From NCBI GenBank assembly GCA_028709355.1, contig JAQVXF010000096.1, forward strand, positions 1-5,223: a stretch of DNA of 5,223 bases, in the 5' to 3' direction. The notes under the pieces were generated by a model, which worked only from the letters and a program-made list of their open reading frames with translations, was not told the DNA's origin and did not search any database. Every line of letters begins with the position of its first letter. The stretch's first letter is position 1. The DNA is from Syntrophomonas sp. (GTDB lineage Bacteria > Bacillota > Syntrophomonadia > Syntrophomonadales > Syntrophomonadaceae). This document shows positions 1-5,223 of this stretch, one piece after another. The position numbers were made by a program, and so were the translations under genes.

Positions 1-1461
1 CCCCTGCCCGGCGAGGACGATGGGGAAAGGTGGGAAGACTACCGCCAGATAGTTGACCTGTTCCTGGCCCGGGGAGCATCCAATTTCCTGTTCGAGACCT
101 TCAGCAGCGAAGAGTACCTGGTGCAGCTGTCTCAATACATCAAAGAGCACAATCCAAATGCCTTTGTGATTGTATCTTTTGCAGTATCCCCCGAGGGTCT
201 GACCCGGCTGGGCAAGTCGGGCGGACAACTGCTGGAGGATGTCTTGCGCGAGCCCTGCATCGATGCCGGCGGGTTCAACTGTTATTCGGGCCCGTCCCAT
301 CTGCTGGAATACATCAAAACCCTGTCCCTGGCGGATAAGACCATCTCTATCATGCCCAACTCGGGGTACCCGGCCCTAATCAACAACCGCACCTTTTTCC
401 AGAACACCAAGGAGTACTTTGCCAGCCAGATGCTGGAGATCGCCCGCCAGGGGGTGACCATCCTGGGTGGCTGCTGCGGTACCACTCCCGACTACATAAG
501 GGAGATGGCAGCCCGGTTGGCATCCTTCTCGCCCCTGCAGTTAACCTCTGCCGAGCCATACCCGGTTAGGACCCTGCAGCGGGACCTGCTCCCCAATCCC
601 CTGCTGGAGAAGATGACCAGCGGCCATAAGATAATCGCGGTGGAGCTTGATCCCCCTATCGATACCGACATAGCATTCTTCCTGGAGAGCGCCCGGACAT
701 TGAAGGAGCAGGGGGTGGATGCCATCACCATCGCCGATTCCCCCCTAGCCCGGGCCCGGGTGGACAGCAGTATCATGGCCTGCAAGCTGAAGCGGGAACT
801 GGGTATAACCCCTATCCCCCACCTCACCTGCCGGGACCGCAACATCAACGCCACCAAGGCTTTGCTGTTGGGTTTGAACGTGGAGGGGGTAAACAATGTG
901 CTGGTGGTGACCGGCGACCCGGTGCCCACCGCCCAGCGCGACGAGGTGAAAGGCGTGTTCAGCTTCAATTCGGCGGTGCTGGCCCGGTATATCAGCAACT
1001 TCAACCAGACTGCCTTCGCCTCCCCCTTCAATATCTGTGCGGCCTTGAACCTCAATGCCCGCAATTTCTCCCACGAATTACAGCGGGCTGCCAAGAAGAT
1101 CGACAACGGGGTGGCCATGTTTCTGACCCAGCCGGTGCTGAGTCCGGAAGCGGTCGACAACCTGGCCAGCGCCCGCCGGGAACTGCCGGCCCGCATCCTG
1201 GGGGGCATAATGCCCATCGTCAGCTATAAGAATGCCTGCTTTATGAACAATGAGATAGCCGGGATTAGAGTAGCCCCTGAGATCGTAGAACTCTACCGGG
1301 ACCTGTCCAAGGAAGAAGCAACGGCTCAGGCTGTTGCAATCTCAGTCCGCTTCGCCAGGGAGATCTTCCCTTATGTCGATGGCTATTACCTGATAACCCC
1401 CTTCAAGAGGATCGACCTGGTGAGCGCCATAATAGCTCGCCTGCGGGCACTGGAACGGTAG
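1..1461 (+). CDS. yitJ: Bifunctional homocysteine S-methyltransferase / methylenetetrahydrofolate reductase (YitJ-type), N-terminus missing
   Basis: The frame is open from the first base to a TAG at 1459-1461, so the gene starts upstream; the GTG at 121 lies mid-domain and is not the start. 486 residues are visible; YitJ-type proteins are about 610, so roughly 125 are missing. Residues 1 to about 180 are the end of a homocysteine methyltransferase barrel, with an ETF motif near residue 32 and the three zinc-binding cysteines: Cys94 (GGFNCYSGP) and Cys158-Cys159 (GGCCGTTP). After a linker, residues about 207-486 form a methylenetetrahydrofolate reductase barrel: VELDPP (Glu215, the position of the catalytic Glu of MetF), HLTCRDRN from 274, VTGDP (Asp306), FLTQPV (Gln377, folate-site position) and GYYLITPFKR near the end. 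In this family the reductase half uses FAD to make 5-methyltetrahydrofolate and the other half methylates homocysteine to methionine, in the cytosol. No cobalamin-binding MetH module is present in the visible part. It converges on icd. Confidence 0.93.
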   Translation, partial: PLPGEDDGERWEDYRQIVDLFLARGASNFLFETFSSEEYLVQLSQYIKEHNPNAFVIVSFAVSPEGLTRLGKSGGQLLEDVLREPCIDAGGFNCYSGPSHLLEYIKTLSLADKTISIMPNSGYPALINNRTFFQNTKEYFASQMLEIARQGVTILGGCCGTTPDYIREMAARLASFSPLQLTSAEPYPVRTLQRDLLPNPLLEKMTSGHKIIAVELDPPIDTDIAFFLESARTLKEQGVDAITIADSPLARARVDSSIMACKLKRELGITPIPHLTCRDRNINATKALLLGLNVEGVNNVLVVTGDPVPTAQRDEVKGVFSFNSAVLARYISNFNQTAFASPFNICAALNLNARNFSHELQRAAKKIDNGVAMFLTQPVLSPEAVDNLASARRELPARILGGIMPIVSYKNACFMNNEIAGIRVAPEIVELYRDLSKEEATAQAVAISVRFAREIFPYVDGYYLITPFKRIDLVSAIIARLRALER

Positions 1462-1597
1462 GGCGGCCCAGTTTAAGGCTCCCGATCGATCTCCTCCGGT
1501 TCCACCGCGACGCGGGCGAAACAATAGACAGTCAAGGAAAGTGATTTAATCCTCTTGCCCTGCTTCATCTAACAAACCAACTGACACCCACATATGT

Positions 1598-1638
1598 AAA
1601 AACAGGGTTTGCGCCCCACCGGCTTAAACCCTGTCTTT
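1598..1638. terminator. Bidirectional intrinsic terminator between convergent genes
   Basis: A perfect 9-bp inverted repeat, ACAGGGTTT (1602-1610) and AAACCCTGT (1626-1634), encloses a 15-base loop that can add an inner GCC/GGC stem (1613-1615 with 1621-1623). On the minus strand the hairpin runs straight into TTTT, giving TGTTTTTAC, a reasonable U-tract for ending the icd transcript. On the plus strand the tract is poorer (CTTTGTGTG), so termination of the upstream + gene may be less efficient. It is the strongest hairpin I found in the gap between the two convergent genes. Confidence 0.75.
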
Positions 1639-1651
1639 GTGTGCATACAAA
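1636..1651. repeat. Near-perfect 16-base palindrome beside the terminator
   Basis: TTTGTGTGCATACAAA differs from a perfect palindrome at one symmetric pair. As RNA from the + strand it would form a 6-bp stem (one G-U pair) with a UGCA tetraloop. The ATACAAA half recurs at 1655-1661, ten bases after its first copy at 1645-1651. It lies immediately 3' of the terminator hairpin. It could be an accessory stem or a protein site; the function is unknown and chance is possible. Confidence 0.35.
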
Positions 1652-1669
1652 TTGATACAAACCGCCTCC

Positions 1670-1701
1670 GGGGTGCCTGTGACTGTTCCAACAGCCATCC
1701 C
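1670..1701. repeat. Imperfect stem-loop just downstream of icd
   Basis: GGGGTGCCTGT (1670-1680) pairs with ACAGCCATCCC (1691-1701) over 11 positions on the + strand: nine Watson-Crick pairs, one G-U and one C-C mismatch, with a 10-base loop. In the icd transcript (minus strand) the G-U becomes an A-C mismatch, so the stem is weaker. No U-tract follows on either strand, so it is not an ordinary terminator. It begins about 20 bases past the icd stop and could protect the mRNA 3' end, or be incidental. Confidence 0.3.
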
Positions 1702-1720
1702 GGTACATCACCAAAAAACT

Positions 1721-2995
1721 CTACATGTTCTTGATCAATTCATCGGCGAACTGGGAGCACTTGACCTCGGTGGCTCCTTCCATCAGCCGGGCGAAGTCAT
1801 AGGTGACCACCTTGCTGGCGATGGTCTTCTCTATAGCTGAAGTGATAAGGTCAGCGGCCTCGTTCCAGTTCAGGTGCTGGAGCATCATCACCGCTGACAG
1901 GATGACCGAGGAGGGGTTGACCTTGTCCAAGCCCGCGTATTTAGGAGCCGTGCCGTGAGTGGCCTCAAATACCGCGTGGCCGGTCAGGTAGTTGATGTTG
2001 GCCCCAGGGGCGATGCCGATCCCCCCCACCTGGGCGGCCAGAGCATCGGAGATGTAATCGCCGTTGAGGTTGAGGGTGGCCACTACCTCGAATTCACGGG
2101 GCCGGGTCAGGATCTGCTGCAGGAAGATATCGGCGATGGCATCCTTGATGATGAGCTTGCCCGCCCGCTCTGCCTCAGCCTGGGCCTGGTCGGCGGCCGG
2201 GGCGCCTTGCGCAGCCTTGATGCGATCATATTCGTCCCAGGTGAACACCTTGTCCCCGTACTCCTGCTCGGCCACATCATAGCCCCACTGCTTGAAAGCC
2301 CCTTCCGTATATTTCATGATGTTGCCTTTGTGCACCAGGGTCACGCTCTTGCGCCCTTCCCGCAGGGCGTAATCGATGGCGGCCCGCACCAGCCGCTTGG
2401 TCCCTTCCTCCGAGACCGGTTTTATACCTAACCCGGAAGTGCCCGGGAAACGTATCTTGGTCACGCCCAGTTCATCCTGCAGGAATCTGATCAGCTTCTG
2501 AGCTTGCTCGGAACCTTGCGGGTATTCGATACCGGCGTAGATATCCTCGGTGTTCTCCCGGAAAATGACCATGTCCACATCCTCGGGGCGTTTCACTGGG
2601 GATGGTACCCCCTGGAAATATTGGACCGGGCGCAGGCAGGTATATAGATCCAGGCTCTGCCGCAAGGCTACGTTAAGGGACCTGATACCCCCTCCGATGG
2701 GGGTGGTCAAGGGACCTTTGATGGCAATGATGTATTCGTTGATAGCATCCAGGGTGGCCTGGGGAAGCCACTCCCCGGTCAGATTGAAAGCCTTCTCCCC
2801 GGCCAGCACTTCCTTCCACACGATCGACCGCTGGCCCTGATAAGCCTTGGTTACTGCCGCATCGACAACCCGCGATGCCGCCGCCCAGATGTCGGGCCCG
2901 GTTCCATCACCGATTATGAAAGGTATTATGGGGTGATCGGGTACATTCAACACCCCGCCCTGGACTGTAATCTTGTCTCCCATTATTTCAACCAT
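1721..2995 (-). CDS. icd: NADP-dependent isocitrate dehydrogenase
   Basis: This TCA-cycle enzyme decarboxylates isocitrate oxidatively to 2-oxoglutarate, as a cytosolic homodimer. The ATG at 2995-2993 is chosen because GGGAGG (3008-3003) sits 7 bases upstream; this gives 424 residues, close to the 423 of Bacillus subtilis Icd, which it resembles throughout. A longer reading from TTG at 3013 would place that Shine-Dalgarno inside the gene; a second ATG at 2983 has less support. Isocitrate-binding residues are present: Ser106, Asn108 and Arg112 in GIRSLNVALR, Arg122 and Arg146. So are the catalytic Lys223 (VHKG) and metal-binding Asp313 and Asp317 (NLNGDYISD). NADP preference is read from Lys352-Tyr353 (HGTAPKY) and Tyr399/Arg403 (VTYDFAR), matching Lys344, Tyr345, Tyr391 and Arg395 of the E. 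coli enzyme. The Ser-Leu-Asn loop argues for isocitrate rather than homoisocitrate or isopropylmalate. It is the last gene of the minus-strand series and ends (TAG) about 85 bases before the terminator. Confidence 0.96.
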   Translation of the reverse strand: MVEIMGDKITVQGGVLNVPDHPIIPFIIGDGTGPDIWAAASRVVDAAVTKAYQGQRSIVWKEVLAGEKAFNLTGEWLPQATLDAINEYIIAIKGPLTTPIGGGIRSLNVALRQSLDLYTCLRPVQYFQGVPSPVKRPEDVDMVIFRENTEDIYAGIEYPQGSEQAQKLIRFLQDELGVTKIRFPGTSGLGIKPVSEEGTKRLVRAAIDYALREGRKSVTLVHKGNIMKYTEGAFKQWGYDVAEQEYGDKVFTWDEYDRIKAAQGAPAADQAQAEAERAGKLIIKDAIADIFLQQILTRPREFEVVATLNLNGDYISDALAAQVGGIGIAPGANINYLTGHAVFEATHGTAPKYAGLDKVNPSSVILSAVMMLQHLNWNEAADLITSAIEKTIASKVVTYDFARLMEGATEVKCSQFADELIKNM

Positions 2996-3002
2996 GTATA
3001 AA

Positions 3003-3008
3003 CCTCCC
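3003..3008 (-). promoter_or_regulatory. Ribosome binding site of icd
   Basis: GGGAGG on the minus strand ends 7 bases before the ATG at 2995. It is a strong Shine-Dalgarno match at the right distance, and it decides between the TTG at 3013 (upstream of this site), the ATG at 2995, and the in-frame ATG at 2983, which is further away than usual. Confidence 0.85.
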
Positions 3009-3047
3009 ACCAAACATTTCTCAGCACCGTTACCGAATCATTTGCCG

Positions 3048-3075
3048 ACTATAGGTAGAATGGCCATGCCACCAA
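3048..3075 (-). promoter_or_regulatory. Weak candidate internal promoter for icd
   Basis: On the minus strand TTGGTG (3075-3070) and TATAGT (3053-3048) are separated by 16 bases. The second element matches the -10 consensus at five of six positions; the first matches only the TTG of the -35. Transcription would begin near 3041 and leave a leader of about 46 bases before icd. Such matches occur by chance, and icd is probably also reached by readthrough from the upstream genes. Confidence 0.22.
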
Positions 3076-3121
3076 ACAGTGTGGCGCCCATCCTGACCCC
3101 GGCTGGTCCCAATCCGTTGAC

Positions 3122-4306
3122 CTAGCCCGCTTGGCCCTGCTTTTGTTCATTCCGTAAGCCCTTATATATATATGCCATTTCCTTGTCAAATAGTGACCGT
3201 TTCTTATCGATAGCCATCTGCCGGCAGCGAGCCAGGATCTCCTGGGCATCAGCTTCGCTGAGTTCCACCCCGTATTCCATGAACTTTGATTTTATGGCGG
3301 CCGAACCGGAGTGCTTGCCGATCACTATCTGCCGCTCCAGGCCCACCTCCTCAGGCTTGAAGGCTTCATAGGTGAGCGGATTCTTCAGAACCCCGTCCCC
3401 ATGGATGCCCGATTCATGCGCGAAAATGTTCAGCCCCACGATGGGATTGTTGAGGCCCAGGGCCCGGCCTGATGCTTCAGCCACGTATACTGCCACTTCC
3501 CTTAGCATGGTGGTGTCATAAGCGACATTGAGCTTAAGCAAGTGCCTGATGCCCATCACCACTTCCTGCAGTGATGCGTTGCCGGCCCTTTCCCCCAGGC
3601 CGTTGACGGTCACCCCAACATGGTTGGCCCCGGCGTAGATTCCAGCCAGGGAATTGGCGGTGGCCATCCCGAAATCATTGTGGGTGTGCATCTCTATATC
3701 CAGCCCCACTGCGTCATGCAGAGTCTTGATATAACGAAAAGTCTTCATCGGGTCCAATATCCCCACCGTATCGCAGTAGCGCAGCCGGTCAGCGCCGGCA
3801 TGCTTGGCGATCAGAGCGAATTCGGTCAGGTATTCCAGATCCGACCGGGAAGCGTCCTCGGCGTTGACAGACACGTATAAACCCTTATCCTTGGCGAACT
3901 TGACCGCCTCACTCATCCGCTTCAGGACTGCTTCCCTGGTTGTCTGCAGTTTATGCTCGATATGGATATCGGAAGTGCTGATGGATATGGCCACCGCGTC
4001 CACCCCGCACTCGATCGACTCCTTGATATCGGCTATCACCGCCCGGTTCCAGGCCATAATGCTGGATTTGAGCCCCAGCCTCACTATCTCCTTGATACAG
4101 TCCTTTTCGAATCCGCCCATCACCGGGATACCGGCTTCTATCTGATCGATCCCGATCTGGTCCAGATACCTGGCTATGCGTACCTTTTCTTCATTGGAAA
4201 ATACCACCCCGGCAGTCTGTTCCCCATCCCGGAGGGTGGTGTCCACTACCTTGATCTTGACTTCCGGGTCCTGAAACCAGTCCCGGTTAATTAGTGTCCA
4301 AGTCAC
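3122..4306 (-). CDS. NifV-type homocitrate synthase family protein; candidate Re-citrate synthase
   Basis: A 394-residue Claisen-condensing enzyme that joins acetyl-CoA to a 2-oxoacid. Both signatures of the isopropylmalate/homocitrate synthase family are present: LRDGEQ from residue 25 with Lys41 at the prescribed spacing, and HTHNDFG at 207-213. Expected metal ligands are Asp27, His207 and His209, with Arg26 at the active site. NGLGERAGN (235-243) and FAHESGIHGDG (296-305) are also typical. The length and the lack of the C-terminal LeuA regulatory domain exclude ordinary leucine-pathway isopropylmalate synthase; the N-terminal half is closest to NifV. The start is a GTG with AGGGGAG 6 bases upstream. 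NifV makes homocitrate for the nitrogenase cofactor, but no nif gene is visible and the next gene is icd. Clostridial Re-citrate synthases belong to this same family, so citrate synthesis from oxaloacetate is a serious alternative; lysine-pathway homocitrate synthase is a third. Family is certain; substrate is not. Confidence 0.9.
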   Translation of the reverse strand: MTWTLINRDWFQDPEVKIKVVDTTLRDGEQTAGVVFSNEEKVRIARYLDQIGIDQIEAGIPVMGGFEKDCIKEIVRLGLKSSIMAWNRAVIADIKESIECGVDAVAISISTSDIHIEHKLQTTREAVLKRMSEAVKFAKDKGLYVSVNAEDASRSDLEYLTEFALIAKHAGADRLRYCDTVGILDPMKTFRYIKTLHDAVGLDIEMHTHNDFGMATANSLAGIYAGANHVGVTVNGLGERAGNASLQEVVMGIRHLLKLNVAYDTTMLREVAVYVAEASGRALGLNNPIVGLNIFAHESGIHGDGVLKNPLTYEAFKPEEVGLERQIVIGKHSGSAAIKSKFMEYGVELSEADAQEILARCRQMAIDKKRSLFDKEMAYIYKGLRNEQKQGQAG

Positions 4307-4367
4307 CTGAATCTCCCCTGCCCCTCTTTATTAAATTCGACCTCCATGTCGCTATCAAGCTATCTTA
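4307..4367 (-). other. Short gatB-synthase intergenic gap, no terminator
   Basis: The 61-base gap holds the synthase ribosome binding site and a tiny hairpin (CGAC/GTCG around ATGGAG on the minus strand, 4 bp) without a U-tract. I see no intrinsic terminator and no convincing promoter, so readthrough from gatB into the synthase is likely. A 14-codon ORF (4347-4303) is possible but lacks a good ribosome binding site. Confidence 0.5.
4313..4318 (-). promoter_or_regulatory. Ribosome binding site of the NifV-type synthase
   Basis: GGGGAG on the minus strand ends 6 bases before the GTG at 4306-4304. This supports the non-ATG start. The next in-frame methionine is far inside the barrel, beyond the LRDGEQ motif, so no later start is tenable. 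Confidence 0.8.
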
Positions 4368-5223
4368 CTATTCTATACTATCCAGGATTTCCTGGAGCAG
4401 TTGATTGACCAGGGCCGGGTTGGCCTGGCCTTTGGTGGCTTTCATTATCTGCCCGATGAAGAATCCCGAGGCCTTACCCTTGCCGCTCTTGTAGTCCTCC
4501 ACCACCTTAGGATTGTCCTTGACGATCTCCTCAATGAGCGGGGCCAAGGTGGCAGCGTCAGAGATCTGTACCAGACCTTTATCCTTGATCACTGCCTGGG
4601 GACTCTGCCCGCTGACAAACATCTCTTCGAAGACGGTTTTGGCCATCTTGCCGCTGATGGTTCCCTGGTCCACCGCCTGCAGCATCTGCACCAGGTGTTC
4701 CGGGGTCAGCCTGCTTTCGCCTATCTCCTGGTTGTGCTGGTTGAGCAAGCGGCTGAAGTCGCCCATCATCCAGTTGGAGATGATCTTGGCATCAGGGTAC
4801 TGTTGCACACAACGGTCGAAGAAAGCCAGACTCTCTGGGGTCAAGGTGAGGAGCCCCGCGTCATATTCGGGCAATCCATATACCTCTGACAGCCTCTTTT
4901 GGGCCTGTTCCGGCATCTCCGGCATCGAGGCCCGGATCTCATCCACCCATTCCCGGCTGATGAACAAGGGCGGCAAGTCGGGTTCCGGGAAATATCTATA
5001 ATCGTGGGCTTCTTCTTTGGACCGCATAGAGCGGGTCACCTGCTTCTCCTCATCCCAAGTACGGGTCTCCTGGACAATCGGCTCGCCGTCCTCGACCGCT
5101 TCTATCTGGCGCCGGGCTTCATATTCGATGGCTCTCTCCAGAGCCCGGAAAGAATTCAAGTTTTTTATCTCGGTGCGGGTGCCAAACTCCGGTTGGCCTA
5201 CGGGACGCACCGATACGTTGGCG
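4368..5223 (-). CDS. gatB: Aspartyl/glutamyl-tRNA(Asn/Gln) amidotransferase subunit B, N-terminus missing
   Basis: The frame is open to the window edge (first whole codon at 5222-5220), so the gene begins outside; the GTG at 5210 lies within the conserved ANVSVRP stretch and is not the start. 284 residues are visible of a family length near 475, so about 190 are missing, including most of the catalytic cradle. Visible landmarks are ANVSVRP at 1-7, EIKNLNSFR ending at 26, and DYRYFPEPDLPPL at about 74-86, then the helical and YqeY-like tail domain from about residue 132 to the end, with GKGKASGFF at 247-255 and TKGQANP at 263-269. GatB is the subunit of GatCAB that binds the misacylated tRNA and activates its Glu or Asp for amidation with ammonia from GatA; the tail contacts the tRNA. 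The gene ends TAG, 61 bases before the synthase. Usual partners gatC and gatA would be expected upstream, outside the window. Confidence 0.95.
   Translation of the reverse strand, partial: ANVSVRPVGQPEFGTRTEIKNLNSFRALERAIEYEARRQIEAVEDGEPIVQETRTWDEEKQVTRSMRSKEEAHDYRYFPEPDLPPLFISREWVDEIRASMPEMPEQAQKRLSEVYGLPEYDAGLLTLTPESLAFFDRCVQQYPDAKIISNWMMGDFSRLLNQHNQEIGESRLTPEHLVQMLQAVDQGTISGKMAKTVFEEMFVSGQSPQAVIKDKGLVQISDAATLAPLIEEIVKDNPKVVEDYKSGKGKASGFFIGQIMKATKGQANPALVNQLLQEILDSIE

Noticed and set aside
492..1217. 241-codon minus-strand open frame opposite the methylenetetrahydrofolate reductase region
   Set aside because: It lies wholly antisense to a strongly conserved enzyme, its translation has no recognisable family features, and long antisense frames are common in GC-rich coding DNA.
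1461..1483. Possible terminator right after the + strand gene (GGG..GCC / GGC.CCC)
   Set aside because: Only two 3-bp stems with an internal bulge and no T-tract; the hairpin at 1602-1634 is far better.
1683..1694. Short palindrome CTGTT-CC-AACAG
   Set aside because: The loop is only two bases, so it cannot form a stable hairpin, and it is contained in the larger stem-loop at 1670-1701.
1955..2431. 158-codon plus-strand open frame opposite icd
   Set aside because: It is antisense to an intact, motif-complete isocitrate dehydrogenase; the predicted protein looks like a codon-bias shadow.
2996..3013. Longer icd starting at the TTG at 3013
   Set aside because: It would add six residues encoded by the ribosome binding site itself, and the family N-terminus fits the ATG at 2995.
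3049..3249. 66-codon minus-strand frame covering the synthase end and the gap
   Set aside because: It overlaps the conserved end of the synthase in another frame, has no family resemblance and no good ribosome binding site.
3122..4306. 2-isopropylmalate synthase (leuA)
   Set aside because: The protein is about 394 residues without the C-terminal LeuA allosteric domain, and its N-terminal half follows the NifV pattern; no leu genes are adjacent.
4401..5001. Two overlapping 162-codon plus-strand frames opposite gatB
   Set aside because: They overlap each other in different frames and both lie antisense to conserved GatB sequence.

Overview
This is a compact bacterial chromosome segment, moderately GC-rich by eye, with four protein-coding genes and no RNA genes, mobile elements or CRISPR. 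Four things point to an anaerobic Gram-positive bacterium of the Clostridia (syntroph, acetogen or Peptococcus-like types). They are a YitJ-type fused homocysteine methyltransferase/methylenetetrahydrofolate reductase, a Bacillus-type NADP isocitrate dehydrogenase, a NifV-type homocitrate synthase family gene, and strong GGGAG-type ribosome binding sites. This is an inference from protein style, not a taxonomic identification.

Layout: the left third (1-1461, + strand) is the C-terminal four-fifths of the bifunctional methionine/one-carbon enzyme, whose N-terminus lies outside the window. Positions 1462-1720 are a noncoding gap between convergent genes, with a hairpin flanked by T-rich sequence on both strands that reads as a bidirectional terminator. 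The remainder is one minus-strand series read right to left: gatB (5223-4368, N-terminus outside the window), a NifV-type acyl-transferring synthase (4306-3122), and icd (2995-1721). The gaps are 61 and 126 bases and I see no terminator in either, so gatB, the synthase and icd are probably co-transcribed and end at the shared terminator.

Functional reading: an enzyme that condenses acetyl-CoA with a 2-oxoacid lies directly upstream of a true isocitrate dehydrogenase, and no nif gene is visible. This suggests the NifV-like protein may make citrate (an Re-citrate synthase) rather than homocitrate. The pair, plus an aconitase not seen here, would supply 2-oxoglutarate and hence glutamate. GatB uses glutamine-derived ammonia to make Gln-tRNA or Asn-tRNA, so a loose glutamate/glutamine theme links the cluster, but gatB may simply be a chance neighbour.

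Most of the window is ordinary core metabolism. The points worth a second look are the citrate/homocitrate question, an open in-frame tail beyond the synthase stop codon, a short possible leader ORF overlapping the synthase start, and repeats around the icd leader and terminator.
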